Notes: generated by a model from the sequence alone, not told the origin. A stretch of 64,000 nt of DNA from JANWVO01 sp037446555 (GCA_037446555.1 JBBIIK010000003.1:62001-126000), one strand, 5' to 3'. Positions 28,468 to 38,168 are shown, counted from the first letter of the stretch. Numbers and translations are program-made.

Positions 28468-30672
28468 ATGAGAAAGACACTGGCCTGGATTCTTGCGGGC
28501 ATCGCCGCCTGCGCCGCCTATGCCGTGGAGACGCGGCTCTGGAAACAGAGCGAGGCCGCGGATTTCGGGAAAGGCAAGCTCGAGCGGCTGGCGCTTTCGA
28601 GCGATGGCGAACTCTCGCTCGCGCCCGAGTGGCGGCGCGTGGCGGACGTGGAGACCCCGCTGGTGTGGTCGTTGCTGGCCGCGCCGGGCGGCGCTGTCTT
28701 CGCTGGCGGAGGCGATGGGAAGGTGTACCGCATCGATGCGCAAGGGCGCAAGAGTGTGTTCGCCGACCTGGGCAGCGGTTCGGTCCATGCGCTGGCTGCC
28801 GCGCCCGGAGGCGCCATCTACGCGGCGCTCTCGCCGGAGGGTAAGGTATTCCGCATCGACGCGGGTGGCAAGGCGGTATTGCATGCGCAGATCGAGCCGC
28901 GCTACATCTGGGCCCTGCTCGCCGAGCCGGACGGAACGCTGCTTGCGGCGACGGGCGATCCGGGCCAGGTGCTGCGCATCGCTCCCAACGGTTCTGCGAG
29001 CGTCTTTTTCGATGCCGCCGAATCCCACGTGCGCTCGCTCGTGCGCGGGCCGCAAGGCACGCTGATCGCCGGCACCGAGCCGGGCGGCGTGGTGCTGCGC
29101 ATCGACGCTAAAGGGCAGGGTTTCGTTTTGCACCAGACGGCCAAGCGCGAGGTCACCGCGCTGGCCGTGGCGGCGGATGGAACCGTGTACGCGGCAGCGG
29201 TGGGCACAAGACGCCCGGCGGCGCCGCCGTCCGCTCCTTCCGCCGTTCCGGTGCAGACGGTGCAGCCGCAGCCGCAGACCGCGCCCGGGCAGGCGCAACC
29301 GCAGACGCAGCCCTCGCAACAGTTGCGCGCGGCCACGGCCCCGCCGCCTGCCATCGGGGTGAGCGCGCAAGCGGCGGGCAGCGAGATCTACCGCATCGCG
29401 CCCGACGGCGAGCCGCGCCTGCTGTGGTCCAACAACACGGCCACCGTGTATTCGCTGGCGCTGGACGCGCAGGGGGCGCTCATCGCCGGCACCGGCAGCG
29501 AGGGAGTCCTCTACCGCATCGACACGCCGCATTCCTTCACGACGCTGGTGAGCGCGGAGCCGCAGCAGATCACGGCGCTGGCTGCAGCTCCGGGCGGCGG
29601 ACTGCTGGCAGCCACGGCGAATCCCGGCATGCTGTACCGCCTCGGACCCGGCATCGAGAAGTCGGGGAGCATCGAGAGCGAGGTGCTCGATGCCGGGGCC
29701 TTCAGCTATTGGGGGCGCCTGCGGCATGAGGCGGATCCCAATGGCGGGCGCATCCGCGTTGAAACGCGCAGCGGCAATCTCGAAGATCCCAACCGAAACT
29801 GGAGTCCCTGGCAAGAGGTTCCGGTGAGCAGCGAGCGCATCGCCTCGCCTCCGGCGCGGTTCCTGCAATACCGCGCTACGCTCGAAGCCTCACCCGCAGG
29901 CGCATCGCCGCGGCTGCGGCTCGTCGAGGCAGCCTATCAGGCGAAGAATCTTGCCCCGGTGATCGAAAAGATCGAAATCACGCCCGCCAACCACCGCTTC
30001 CCTGCCCCGGGCGCCTCGCTCAGCGCGTCGAGGAGCCTCACCCTGCCCGCGATTGGACAATCGCACCGCCGCGCGCAAAGCGCATCGCAGCCCTCCGCCA
30101 CGGAGAGCTCCTCGGTCACGATGAATTACGAGAAGGGGTGGACCGGCGTCCGCTGGCGCGCGCTCGACCCCAACAACGACGGGCTCGAGGCACGCATTGA
30201 AATCCGGGGCGAGGGCGAGCGCGAGTGGAAGCTGCTCAAGGACGAACTGCGCGAAAGCCGCTATAGCTGGGACTCCACGGCTTTCGCCGACGGGCGCTAC
30301 CGGCTGAGAGTGACGCTGAGCGACAAGCCCGACAACTACCCGGGGCGGGAGCTGACGGCGCAGGCGGAGAGCGAGGACTTTCTGATTGACAACACGCCCC
30401 CCGAGATCCTGGATCTGAACGCGCGCGTGGAGGGCGGCAAGATTGTGGCGCGGTTCCGCGTCCGCGATGCTTTCTCCGCGCTGCAATACGCGGAAGTGTC
30501 CGTCAATGGCGGCGCGTGGGTCGACGCGGAGCCCACGACGCGCATCACGGATTCGCTCCAGCATGATTACGAGGTGACTCTGCCCAAGCCGGCAGGCAAT
30601 GAGTTCGTCATCGCCGTCCGGGCTGCCGACGAGCGTGATAACGTGGCAGTCCGGAAGGTGATGCTCCGGTGA
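28468..30672 (+). CDS. Secreted beta-propeller protein with C-terminal beta-sandwich
   Basis: 734 residues. Signal peptide KTLAWILAGIAACAAYA (3-19). Residues about 60-400 are propeller-like repeats built on ALAAAPGGAIYAALSPEGKV/FRID, interrupted at about 250-295 by a Pro/Gln/Ala-rich linker (TVQPQPQTAPGQAQPQTQP). Residues about 480-734 look like Ig/Big-type beta-sandwich (VRWRALDPNNDGLEARIEIRG, IDNTPPEILDLNARVEGG). No catalytic motif seen; a binding or scaffolding role is a guess. Between the S55 protease (14 bp) and the sulfatase (4-bp overlap). Confidence 0.8.
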   Translation: MRKTLAWILAGIAACAAYAVETRLWKQSEAADFGKGKLERLALSSDGELSLAPEWRRVADVETPLVWSLLAAPGGAVFAGGGDGKVYRIDAQGRKSVFADLGSGSVHALAAAPGGAIYAALSPEGKVFRIDAGGKAVLHAQIEPRYIWALLAEPDGTLLAATGDPGQVLRIAPNGSASVFFDAAESHVRSLVRGPQGTLIAGTEPGGVVLRIDAKGQGFVLHQTAKREVTALAVAADGTVYAAAVGTRRPAAPPSAPSAVPVQTVQPQPQTAPGQAQPQTQPSQQLRAATAPPPAIGVSAQAAGSEIYRIAPDGEPRLLWSNNTATVYSLALDAQGALIAGTGSEGVLYRIDTPHSFTTLVSAEPQQITALAAAPGGGLLAATANPGMLYRLGPGIEKSGSIESEVLDAGAFSYWGRLRHEADPNGGRIRVETRSGNLEDPNRNWSPWQEVPVSSERIASPPARFLQYRATLEASPAGASPRLRLVEAAYQAKNLAPVIEKIEITPANHRFPAPGASLSASRSLTLPAIGQSHRRAQSASQPSATESSSVTMNYEKGWTGVRWRALDPNNDGLEARIEIRGEGEREWKLLKDELRESRYSWDSTAFADGRYRLRVTLSDKPDNYPGRELTAQAESEDFLIDNTPPEILDLNARVEGGKIVARFRVRDAFSALQYAEVSVNGGAWVDAEPTTRITDSLQHDYEVTLPKPAGNEFVIAVRAADERDNVAVRKVMLR

Positions 30673-32018
30673 TCCTGGAAAGAAGAGCGTTTCTCCGCGC
30701 CGCCGCCGGCGCCTTCAGCGCCGGAATGATCCAGGCGGCGCCCAAGCGGCCCAACTTCGTCATCATTTACGCCGACGACCTCGGCTACGGCGATCTCGGC
30801 TGTTACGGCCATCCCACGATCCGCACGCCGAACCTCGACCGCATGGCGGCCGAGGGCATGAGATTCACGCAGTGGTATTCGGCTGCGCCCGTCTGTACAC
30901 CGAGCCGCGCTGCATTGCTCACAGGGCGCTACCCAATTCGTAGCGGGCTGACGCGCGTGCTCTTCCCGGATTCCGCGGGCGGTCTGCCGGACAGTGAAAC
31001 GACGCTGGCCGAGATTCTGAAGAGCGAGGGCTACCAGACCGCCGCGATCGGGAAGTGGCACCTCGGCCACCTGCCGCAGTACCTGCCGGCGCGGCACGGG
31101 TTCGATTCGTATTTCGGCACTCCGTATTCGAACGACATGCACCCGTCCGAGGGGCCCGGCTCGCCCGGCAACCCGAAGCACCCGCCGCTCCCGCTGATGC
31201 GGGATGAGAAAGTGATCGAGACCGAGCCCGACCAGGCGCAGCTCACGCCGCGCTATACAGATGAAGCTGTGCGCAGGATTCGCGCCTTCCGCGGGCGGCC
31301 CTTCTTCCTGTACTATGCCCACACGTTCCCGCACGTGCCGCTGTATGCGAGCCCGCGCTTCCGCGGGACGAGCCCGCGCGGGCTGTATGGCGACGTCATC
31401 GAGGAGATCGACTGGAGCGTGGGCGAGATCCTGAAGGCGCTGGCGGAAGCGGGACAGGAACGGAACACGCTGGTCGTCTTCACCTCCGACAACGGCCCAT
31501 GGCTGGCGCGCCGCGTGCACGCCGGTTCGGCGGGACTGCTGCGGGAAGGCAAGATGACCACCTGGGAGGGGGGCATGCGCGTGCCGTGCATCGTGCGGCA
31601 GCCGCGCGCGGTGCCTCCGGGGCGCGTGAGCACACAGGCGGGCTCAATGCTCGATCTGTTGCCGACCTTCGCCGCCCTGGCGGGCGCGGCTCTGCCCTCG
31701 GGCGTCACGCTCGACGGCGAGGACCTTTCCGCCACGTTCCGCCGCCAGGCGCCCGTGCGTGACAGGACGTTCTTCTATTGGGACGCGGAAACACTGTGCG
31801 CCGTGCGCCGCGGCCCATGGAAGCTGCACAGGGTCACCCGGAACGTCGAGTGGAAGCAGGAAACCGCGCGGCACGATCCGCCACTGCTCTACCATCTCGA
31901 ACACGATCCCTCGGAGAAATACGACGTGGCCGCATCGCATCCGGATGTCGTGCGCGAACTCTCCGCGCTTCTCGACGGGCACGAAGCCAAGGTGGAGCGC
32001 GGCGCGCCGCAGAGATGA
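30669..32018 (+). CDS. Sulfatase (arylsulfatase family), Tat-exported
   Basis: Hydrolyses sulfate esters, probably in the periplasm. 449 residues. A Tat-like signal (ERRAFLRAAAGAFSAGMIQA, 4-23) precedes PNFVIIYADDLGYGDLGCYG with metal-binding Asp pair, and the sulfatase signature CTPSRAALLTGRY, in which C76 would be converted to formylglycine by a separate enzyme not in view. Later GKWHLGH, FFLYYAHTFPHVPLYA, FTSDNGPW and WEGGMRVP are standard. GTG start inside the previous stop (GTGA), so translation is coupled. Substrate class (mucosal, algal or soil polysaccharide, or small aryl esters) cannot be told. Confidence 0.94.
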   Translation: MILERRAFLRAAAGAFSAGMIQAAPKRPNFVIIYADDLGYGDLGCYGHPTIRTPNLDRMAAEGMRFTQWYSAAPVCTPSRAALLTGRYPIRSGLTRVLFPDSAGGLPDSETTLAEILKSEGYQTAAIGKWHLGHLPQYLPARHGFDSYFGTPYSNDMHPSEGPGSPGNPKHPPLPLMRDEKVIETEPDQAQLTPRYTDEAVRRIRAFRGRPFFLYYAHTFPHVPLYASPRFRGTSPRGLYGDVIEEIDWSVGEILKALAEAGQERNTLVVFTSDNGPWLARRVHAGSAGLLREGKMTTWEGGMRVPCIVRQPRAVPPGRVSTQAGSMLDLLPTFAALAGAALPSGVTLDGEDLSATFRRQAPVRDRTFFYWDAETLCAVRRGPWKLHRVTRNVEWKQETARHDPPLLYHLEHDPSEKYDVAASHPDVVRELSALLDGHEAKVERGAPQR

Positions 32019-32024
32019 CGCCGC

Positions 32025-33263
32025 CTACAACCCCGGCTCGAACCACGGCGTGTCCTTGACCTGAACTTTTCGAGCTGCCTCTTCGTTCATCTCCACGCCG
32101 AGGCCGGGGCGGTCGGGCACTGGGATGAAGCCCTTGTTGATGATCTCGCCTTCGCGCACGAAGTTCTTCCACAACTCGAGCCGGGAGATCCAGTGCCACT
32201 CGAGCACCAGGAAGTTCGGCACGGCAGCGCAAACGTGGCACGAAGCCATGGTGCCGATGGGGGACACCACGCAGTGAGGGGCGAAGGGCGTGTAGTAGAC
32301 GTGCGCCATGTCGGCGATCTTGCGCCCTTCGAGCAGCCCGCCGCACTTTTGCAGGTCCGGCATGATGATGTCGACGGCGCGCTTTTCAAGCAGCTCGCGG
32401 AAGCCGTGCCGCAGGAAGAGATTCTCGCCGGCGCAGATCGGCGTCTTCGTCGATTCGCGCACGTCGCGCATCACGTCGACGTTCTCCGGCGGCACCGGCT
32501 CTTCGAGGAAGAGCAGGTGGAAGCGCTCCAGCTCCGCCGCCACGCGCTTCGCCGTGGGCGCGTCGTAGCGCCCGTGCATGTCGACGCAGAGGTCGACGCG
32601 CGGGCTCAGCGTCTCGCGCACGAAGGCCACCTCCTTCACCATGCGGTCGATCTCGGCATTGGAGGCGGTCCAGTTGACCATGTCCCAGCGGTTCGGGTCG
32701 CGTGCCTCGTCGATGTCGATCTTCACCGCGGTGAAGCCCATCGACTCGATCTCTTTCAGCTTCGGGCGCGCCTGCGGGTCGTCGGGATGATGGTTGGCCG
32801 AATCGCAGTAGAGGCGCACGCGGTCCCGCACCTTGCCGCCGAGCAACTGGTAGACGGGCACGCCGAGCGCCTTGCCGGCCAGGTCCCAGAGTGCAATTTC
32901 GACGGCGCTGAGCGCCGCCACATACTGGCCACCCTGGGCGCCGGCGAAGATGCCCGCCGTGCGGATGCGCTCCCACAGGGCCTCCACGTTGAGAGGGTCC
33001 TGCCCCATCAGAAACCGGCGGAACATGCGCACCAGCGGCGCGCCACCCTGCACGGCGTCGGTGGCCTCACCATGGCCGTAAAGGCCCTGATCGGTGTAGA
33101 TCCGCACATGGAGTTGCAGTCCGTGGCCCATCACCTGGGCGGTGCGGACGTCGGTGATCTTGAGCTTCGGGCGGCGCCACGGAGAGGATTGCTCCTGAAT
33201 GGCGCGCCCGAGAGCTGGCAGGGCAAACGTGGAAGCGAGGAAGTTGCGGCGGGTGGCGGACAT
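32025..33263 (-). CDS. Mandelate racemase/muconate-lactonizing family enzyme
   Basis: 412 residues of the enolase superfamily. A Tat-like signal (TRRNFLASTFALPALGRAIQ, about 4-23) suggests export, which is unusual for a sugar-acid dehydratase. Metal ligands are visible as the Asp of VDLCVDMHGRYD, the Glu of LLFLEEPVPPEN and the Glu of PICAGENLFLRHG; the C-terminal His of FAPHCVVSPIGT is typical of D-galactonate and mannonate dehydratase-type members. The most likely role is dehydration of a sugar acid; the substrate is unresolved. It ends 6 bp from the convergent sulfatase. Confidence 0.87.
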   Translation of the reverse strand: MSATRRNFLASTFALPALGRAIQEQSSPWRRPKLKITDVRTAQVMGHGLQLHVRIYTDQGLYGHGEATDAVQGGAPLVRMFRRFLMGQDPLNVEALWERIRTAGIFAGAQGGQYVAALSAVEIALWDLAGKALGVPVYQLLGGKVRDRVRLYCDSANHHPDDPQARPKLKEIESMGFTAVKIDIDEARDPNRWDMVNWTASNAEIDRMVKEVAFVRETLSPRVDLCVDMHGRYDAPTAKRVAAELERFHLLFLEEPVPPENVDVMRDVRESTKTPICAGENLFLRHGFRELLEKRAVDIIMPDLQKCGGLLEGRKIADMAHVYYTPFAPHCVVSPIGTMASCHVCAAVPNFLVLEWHWISRLELWKNFVREGEIINKGFIPVPDRPGLGVEMNEEAARKVQVKDTPWFEPGL

Positions 33264-33302
33264 GATCCACAGATCCTATCGCAACCCGGCCCCAAAAGGG
33301 AG

Positions 33303-33329
33303 AACGGCGAGGCGTTGCGCCTCGCCGTT
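33303..33329 (-). terminator. Hairpin after the semialdehyde dehydrogenase gene
   Basis: AACGGCGAGGCG (33303-33314) and CGCCTCGCCGTT (33318-33329) are exact complements around a 3-base loop. It lies between the stop of the dehydrogenase gene and the start of the next leftward gene. Read leftward, the stem is followed by CTCCCTTTTGG, a weak T-tract, so it may terminate the dehydrogenase transcript partly. Confidence 0.65.
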
Positions 33330-33435
33330 CGCCACGTGGATCAGAGTCGACCCTATGTCTGTGACTTGTTGGTCCCCTTATGCGCGGGGCTACGCCACCA
33401 TCATACAACGGCGGCCGCCACGCGGCGCGGGCCGG

Positions 33436-34989
33436 CTAGAGAATTTTCTCTCCGATGGCCTTGCCTTGCACGAACCAGAAAAGGTAGTCCGGTCCGCCGG
33501 CTTTCGAGTCGGTGCCCGACATGTTGAAGCCGCCGAACGGATGGGCTCCCACCATGGCGCCGGTGCACTTGCGGTTGATGTACAGGTTGCCGGCGTGGAA
33601 TCGGTCCTTGGCCTTTTCGATCTTCTCCCGGTTCCGGGTATAAACCGCGCCAGTCAGTCCGTATTCGCTGTCATTGGCGAGATCCAGCGCGTGATCGAAG
33701 TCGCGCGCAGGAGTGACCGCGAGCACGGGGCCGAAAATCTCCTCCTGGAAGATCCGGGCCTTGCGGTCCACGCCTTCAATGATCGTGGGAGCCAGAAAAT
33801 AGCCCTCTCCGGGGAGCCTTTCGCCTCCCGCCACCAGGCGGCCCTCCTTCTTGCCGGTCTCGATGTACTCCAGGATGGACCGCATGGAGCGCTCGTTGAT
33901 CACAGGCCCCATGAAGTTGGCAGGATCGTCCGCCGGACCAACGCGGATGGCGCGCACGCGCTCGAGCAAACGGCGGAGGAAATCGTCATAGAGCCTCTCG
34001 CTGACAATGGCGCGGGAGCAGGCCGAGCACTTCTGGCCCTGATAGCCGTAGGCGCTCACGAGCACGCCCTGCACGGCGGCATCGAGATCCGCCTCCTCGT
34101 CGACGATGATGGCGTCCTTGCCGCCCATTTCGGCGATCACGCGCTTGATCCAGATTTGGCCGGGAGCGGGCTTCGCCGCCAGTTCGTTGATGCGCAGCCC
34201 CACCTCGCGCGAGCCGGTAAAAGAGACGAAGCGCGTGCGCGGGTGCTGGACGAGCAAGTCGCCCACCTCGGCGCCGCTGCCCACCAATAGCGTGAAGGCG
34301 GGCAGCGGCACGCCCGCTTCTTCCAGGACCTCGGCGAACTTCGCGGCGATCGTGGGCGTGTCCGAACTCGGCTTGACGACCACCGTGTTGCCGCTCACAA
34401 GCGCCGCCGTGGTCATGCCAGCCAGGATGGCCAGCGGGAAGTTCCACGGCGGGATGATGACGCCCACGCCGAGCGGTATGTAGCGCAGCTCGTCCCGCTC
34501 GCCGGGCAGTTGCACCAGCGGCTCGGGGTTGGCCATCCGCTCGGCGAGCAGGGCGTAGTAATCGCAGAAGTCGATCGCCTCGCTGACGTCGGCCTCTGCC
34601 TCCGGCCAAGTCTTGCCGGCTTCATAAACGAGCCAGGCGTCGAACTCCATCTTGCGGCGCCGCAGGATACTGGCGGCCCGCCGCAGCATGGCGGCGCGCT
34701 CACCCACGGGGGTGGCCGCCCACTGCGGGAAGAACTGGTCGGCGGATTCGATGGCCAGCCGCGCCAATTCGGGCGTGGCCTTATGATGAAGGCCAACGGT
34801 CTCGGACGGTCTCGAGGGGTTCAGCGATGACAGAAGAGCGCCGGTGCGATGACGGGCCTCGCCGATCCGGATGTCGTATTCTTTTCCGAACTCGGCCCGG
34901 ACAGCAGACAGGGCTGCCCGCATCTTTTCAGCGTTCTCGAACAGGGAGAAGTCGGTGTAGGGCTCGTTGCGAAAATCGCACAGGCGCAT
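33436..34989 (-). CDS. pruA: L-glutamate gamma-semialdehyde (P5C) dehydrogenase
   Basis: Oxidises glutamate gamma-semialdehyde (from proline or arginine) to glutamate with NAD. 517 residues, the size of the free-standing RocA/PruA type. Aldehyde dehydrogenase motifs: GVIIPPWNFPLAILAG, VSFTGSREVGLRIN, VIAEMGGKDAIIVD with the general-base Glu, and YQGQKCSACSRAIV with the catalytic Cys (about 320). C-terminal GAHPFGGFNMSGTDSKAGG is also typical. A proline dehydrogenase gene is not nearby. The YtxH gene lies just upstream across 5 bp in the same direction. Confidence 0.93.
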   Translation of the reverse strand: MRLCDFRNEPYTDFSLFENAEKMRAALSAVRAEFGKEYDIRIGEARHRTGALLSSLNPSRPSETVGLHHKATPELARLAIESADQFFPQWAATPVGERAAMLRRAASILRRRKMEFDAWLVYEAGKTWPEAEADVSEAIDFCDYYALLAERMANPEPLVQLPGERDELRYIPLGVGVIIPPWNFPLAILAGMTTAALVSGNTVVVKPSSDTPTIAAKFAEVLEEAGVPLPAFTLLVGSGAEVGDLLVQHPRTRFVSFTGSREVGLRINELAAKPAPGQIWIKRVIAEMGGKDAIIVDEEADLDAAVQGVLVSAYGYQGQKCSACSRAIVSERLYDDFLRRLLERVRAIRVGPADDPANFMGPVINERSMRSILEYIETGKKEGRLVAGGERLPGEGYFLAPTIIEGVDRKARIFQEEIFGPVLAVTPARDFDHALDLANDSEYGLTGAVYTRNREKIEKAKDRFHAGNLYINRKCTGAMVGAHPFGGFNMSGTDSKAGGPDYLFWFVQGKAIGEKIL

Positions 34990-34994
34990 GGGTG

Positions 34995-35267
34995 TCAGCC
35001 CTCCACGAGTTTCTTGCCGCGATCAAACAGCTCGGCCGCCTCGTCGGCCAGGTGCTTGCCCTTTTCGTAGATCTCGCCCCCCTTTTCCATCAGGTCCTCG
35101 CCCGCGCGTTCGGCCGCGATCATCCCCTTGCGGCCGGCATGACGGATCTTGCGGCGCGTCACGCGCCCCGGCGCGGGGGCGAACAGCAGCGCGATCGTCG
35201 CGCCCACGGCAGCTCCGGCCAAAAACCACAACGCGTTGCTCGTATATTCTTCAGCATCGAATGCCAT
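34995..35267 (-). CDS. YtxH domain-containing membrane protein
   Basis: 90 residues. One N-terminal membrane segment (ALWFLAGAAVGATIALLFAP, about 12-31) is followed by the PGRVTRRKIRHAGRKG motif and a long amphipathic helix rich in Lys, Glu and Ala, the normal plan of YtxH proteins, which are linked to stress and have no known activity. ATG 35267 has AGGAGG at 9 bp. The last codons are 5 bp from the dehydrogenase start. Confidence 0.85.
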   Translation of the reverse strand: MAFDAEEYTSNALWFLAGAAVGATIALLFAPAPGRVTRRKIRHAGRKGMIAAERAGEDLMEKGGEIYEKGKHLADEAAELFDRGKKLVEG

Positions 35268-35349
35268 TTTGAAGAGCCTCCTGCCTTTTATTCTACCGCC
35301 CCGGGGATGAATTCTCGCTCTTTGCCCGTAAAATAAAGGCGGAGGCGCA

Positions 35350-35640
35350 ATGAGCAGCCCATTTCAACCGGAAGGCGAACGCCGTTTCGTGCCGCTCTCG
35401 CTCGAAGGGCTGGAACTCGAGCTTTCGGAGATCGAGCTGGCCACCGTGCAGCCGCTGCTGGAGGCCAGCGGGATCGAGGTGATCGTGCAGGGCGCCACGC
35501 CGCTGCCCAATCTGCCCTACGAACTGCTGGTGCCGGAAGACCAGCGCGAGAAGGCCGAGGCGATTCTCCGCGAGGCTTTGCAGGCAGGGCCGGACGCCGC
35601 AGCTGAAGCCGAGGCTGGCGCGGACGAGGCCGCCCCGTAG
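35350..35640 (+). CDS. DUF2007-like putative signal-transducing protein
   Basis: 96 residues. The core ELSEIELATVQPLLEASGIEVIVQGATPLPNLPYELLVPEDQ is close to the DUF2007 pattern, in which a short alpha/beta domain ends with LLVP and DxxxA. The C-terminal tail is Ala/Glu-rich and likely disordered. Function unknown; the family name signal-transducing is only a database label. GGAGG sits 5 bp before ATG 35350. Its stop lies 6 bp from the convergent comEC. Confidence 0.72.
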   Translation: MSSPFQPEGERRFVPLSLEGLELELSEIELATVQPLLEASGIEVIVQGATPLPNLPYELLVPEDQREKAEAILREALQAGPDAAAEAEAGADEAAP

Positions 35641-35646
35641 CGCTGT

Positions 35647-38097
35647 TCATTCCCAGTCCCGGATCGCCGGCCACCGGCCGGCAGCGCCCTTCCAGGTTTC
35701 CAGGTAGCGGCCGTCGGTGCGCACGGCCACCATGCCTTGGATGTCCGTGCGCAGCACCAGCGCGCGTCTTTCACGCAGCCGTTCGAGCGTTTCGCGGTGC
35801 GGCAGCCCGTAGTTGTTGTTCTGGCCCGCGCTGACGACCGCCACGGCGGGGCGCACGGCGTCCAGCATCCACGCCGTAGCGCTCAGTTTGCCGCCGTGGT
35901 GCGGAACCTTGAGGATCTGCGCCTGAGGCAGGAGCCCCGCTTCTGCCAGCTCCGCCTCGCGCCTTGCCTCGATGTCCCCGGTGAGCAACAAGACATGCCT
36001 GCCGTGCCGCACTTCGATCACGAGCGAGTCGTTGTTCTGCGCGCGCCCGCTCCAGCGCTGGTCCGGCGGCGGCGCCAGCACCCGGCAGACGGCGCCCGGC
36101 AGCTGGCAACGCTCGCCCTGCCGCAACAGGCGGACGCGGCTCCCCGCCTGCCGCGCCGAGCTTTCGACCTCTTTCCACAGCGGCGTCTCCGGCTGGAAGG
36201 AGACCCAGATCTCCCGGGGACGGAAATTGCGGATCACCGACGGCGCCCCGCCAGCGTGATCTTCGTGCAGATGCGTCAGCACGAGCACGTCCAGCCTGCG
36301 GATTCCTCTGCTCCAGAGCACAGGCGAGACCACTTCCTCGCCCACGTCGAACGGATCGGTTTGCGCCCTGCCACGCTGAGGCAGCCCCCCTGTGTCCACC
36401 AGCGCGAAGCCCCCTTCGGGCAGCGCCAGCAGGAGGCTCTCGCCCTGTCCGACATCGATCGCCGCCAGCTCCAGCACGCCGCGCCCGCCTCGAGGTGCGA
36501 ACGGGCAGATCACGACCAGCGCCAGGAGAACGAGGTACACACATCCCGTTACCCAGCGCGCGCCGCGCCCGCGCACGGAGGCCCAGGCAACCAGGGCCGC
36601 TCCTGCCACCGCCGTCAGCCACAGCGGCGGATCAGCGATGCGCCAGGCCGGTTCGAACCGCGCATGCCATGCCGCCAGGCGCCGTGAAACATCCAGAAAA
36701 GACCCTGCGAGCCAGCCCAACCGCTCCCATCCCGTCAGCGCGGCAAGGAACCCTGCCGGGATCGCCAGGGAGACGAAAGGCACGGCGACGACGTTGGCGC
36801 TGAGCCCCGTAATCGAGAGCCGGTGAAACAGCAACGCCATTGGAAGGGCCAGGCTCAATTGCACGGCTGCGGAGGCTACAAACAAGCTCCGCGCCCACCG
36901 CCACGCCGCTGCCAGGCCCTCCACCGCGCGACGGGCCGGAAGGACGGGCACGCGCAGCAACTCGTGGATCGTCTCCGCCATCAGGCGCCGCTCCAGCTGC
37001 GCGGCCATGCGGGGCGCGTCCAGCCCGCGGTGGAACGGACGGCCAGGGAAGAACGCTCCAAGAGCGGCCACCGCAAGGAACGACAGCTGAAAGCTCGCTT
37101 CGAACAGTTGATCCGGGTCCAGCGCCAGGAAAAGAATGGCGACCGCACCCACTGTATTCAGTAGCGCCAGCCGCCGGTAAAACGCCGCCCCGGCGGCAAA
37201 CAGCGTGAACCCGGCGGCGGCGCGCAACACCGGCGGATCGGCGCCCGCCATGAGCGCGTAGAGCCACGCCACGGCGGAAGCCGCCAGGGGCACGAGCCGC
37301 CAGCCCATGCCCGAGAAGCGCCTCCACAGCAGGAACAGCCCGCAAACCAGCGTCACATGGCTGCCGGAGATGACCAGCGCGTGATAGGTGCCCGTGCGGC
37401 GGTAGTCTTCGATCCACGCCTTGCGGATGCCGCTCTTGTCTCCGAGCAGCAGCCCGCGCATCAACGCCGTGCGCGTTTCATCTCCGGAGTGGACGGCGTC
37501 GATCCGCTCGAGCGCCGCCGCCCGAAGCCGCTCCACCGGGCGCCGCCATGGAGCGCCGCACGCACCCGGCAGGCGCAGGAGCAGCGTGCCGCGCACGGGC
37601 GCAGCGGTCCAGAAGATGCCGCGCCGGGCCATGTGGGCCGCGGCATCAAATCCCCCCGGGTTGCGAAACCCGCGCACGCGTTGCAGGCGAAGCTCGGCCG
37701 ACACACGCTCTCCGTACATCAGCGGCGCCGGGAAGCTCCCGTCTTTGGAAGGGGGCCAGGAGACGCGGGCGCGCGCACCCGGTTGGAGCTCGACGGTGAA
37801 CTGCATGCGTCCGCCGCGGATCACACTCGTCTCGACGACACAGCCTTCCAGGCGGCGCGGCGTCAGATCCATGAGGGGCGCGGCAGGCGGCGGCTGCAAA
37901 GCCGCGGCCAGCGCTCCCGCCGCAGCCCACGACGTCCACCCCGCCACTCCTCCCGCTGCGCCGTGCCGCGATGCCAGCCAGCCCGCCGACGCCACGGCCA
38001 GGCACACCGTTGCCTCCGCCGCTGACAGTCCGGCCAGCCTCGACACGGCCACCCCGGCGGCAAACAGGAGCGCAGGCGGCGCCAACGGACTTCGCAA
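35647..38097 (-). CDS. comEC: DNA uptake channel protein ComEC/Rec2
   Basis: Polytopic membrane protein that carries single-stranded DNA into the cytoplasm in natural transformation. 816 residues: N-terminal membrane and OB-like part, the competence domain (about 200-510, with LMRGLLLGDKSGI, YHALVISGSHVTLVCG), and a C-terminal metallo-beta-lactamase-like domain with LVLTHLHEDHAGG (about 604-616), KVPHHGGKLSATAW and VVSAGQNNNYGLPH. Together with comM at 52389-53909 it suggests a competent organism, though comEA and pilus-type uptake genes are outside the window. Confidence 0.93.
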   Translation of the reverse strand: MRSPLAPPALLFAAGVAVSRLAGLSAAEATVCLAVASAGWLASRHGAAGGVAGWTSWAAAGALAAALQPPPAAPLMDLTPRRLEGCVVETSVIRGGRMQFTVELQPGARARVSWPPSKDGSFPAPLMYGERVSAELRLQRVRGFRNPGGFDAAAHMARRGIFWTAAPVRGTLLLRLPGACGAPWRRPVERLRAAALERIDAVHSGDETRTALMRGLLLGDKSGIRKAWIEDYRRTGTYHALVISGSHVTLVCGLFLLWRRFSGMGWRLVPLAASAVAWLYALMAGADPPVLRAAAGFTLFAAGAAFYRRLALLNTVGAVAILFLALDPDQLFEASFQLSFLAVAALGAFFPGRPFHRGLDAPRMAAQLERRLMAETIHELLRVPVLPARRAVEGLAAAWRWARSLFVASAAVQLSLALPMALLFHRLSITGLSANVVAVPFVSLAIPAGFLAALTGWERLGWLAGSFLDVSRRLAAWHARFEPAWRIADPPLWLTAVAGAALVAWASVRGRGARWVTGCVYLVLLALVVICPFAPRGGRGVLELAAIDVGQGESLLLALPEGGFALVDTGGLPQRGRAQTDPFDVGEEVVSPVLWSRGIRRLDVLVLTHLHEDHAGGAPSVIRNFRPREIWVSFQPETPLWKEVESSARQAGSRVRLLRQGERCQLPGAVCRVLAPPPDQRWSGRAQNNDSLVIEVRHGRHVLLLTGDIEARREAELAEAGLLPQAQILKVPHHGGKLSATAWMLDAVRPAVAVVSAGQNNNYGLPHRETLERLRERRALVLRTDIQGMVAVRTDGRYLETWKGAAGRWPAIRDWE

Positions 38098-38168
38098 TCA
38101 CCAAGTAAGTCCGCCCGCGCGCGGCGTTCTCTCACTCGGAGTCGCGGCTCGCGCCGACTGCTTCGCCG

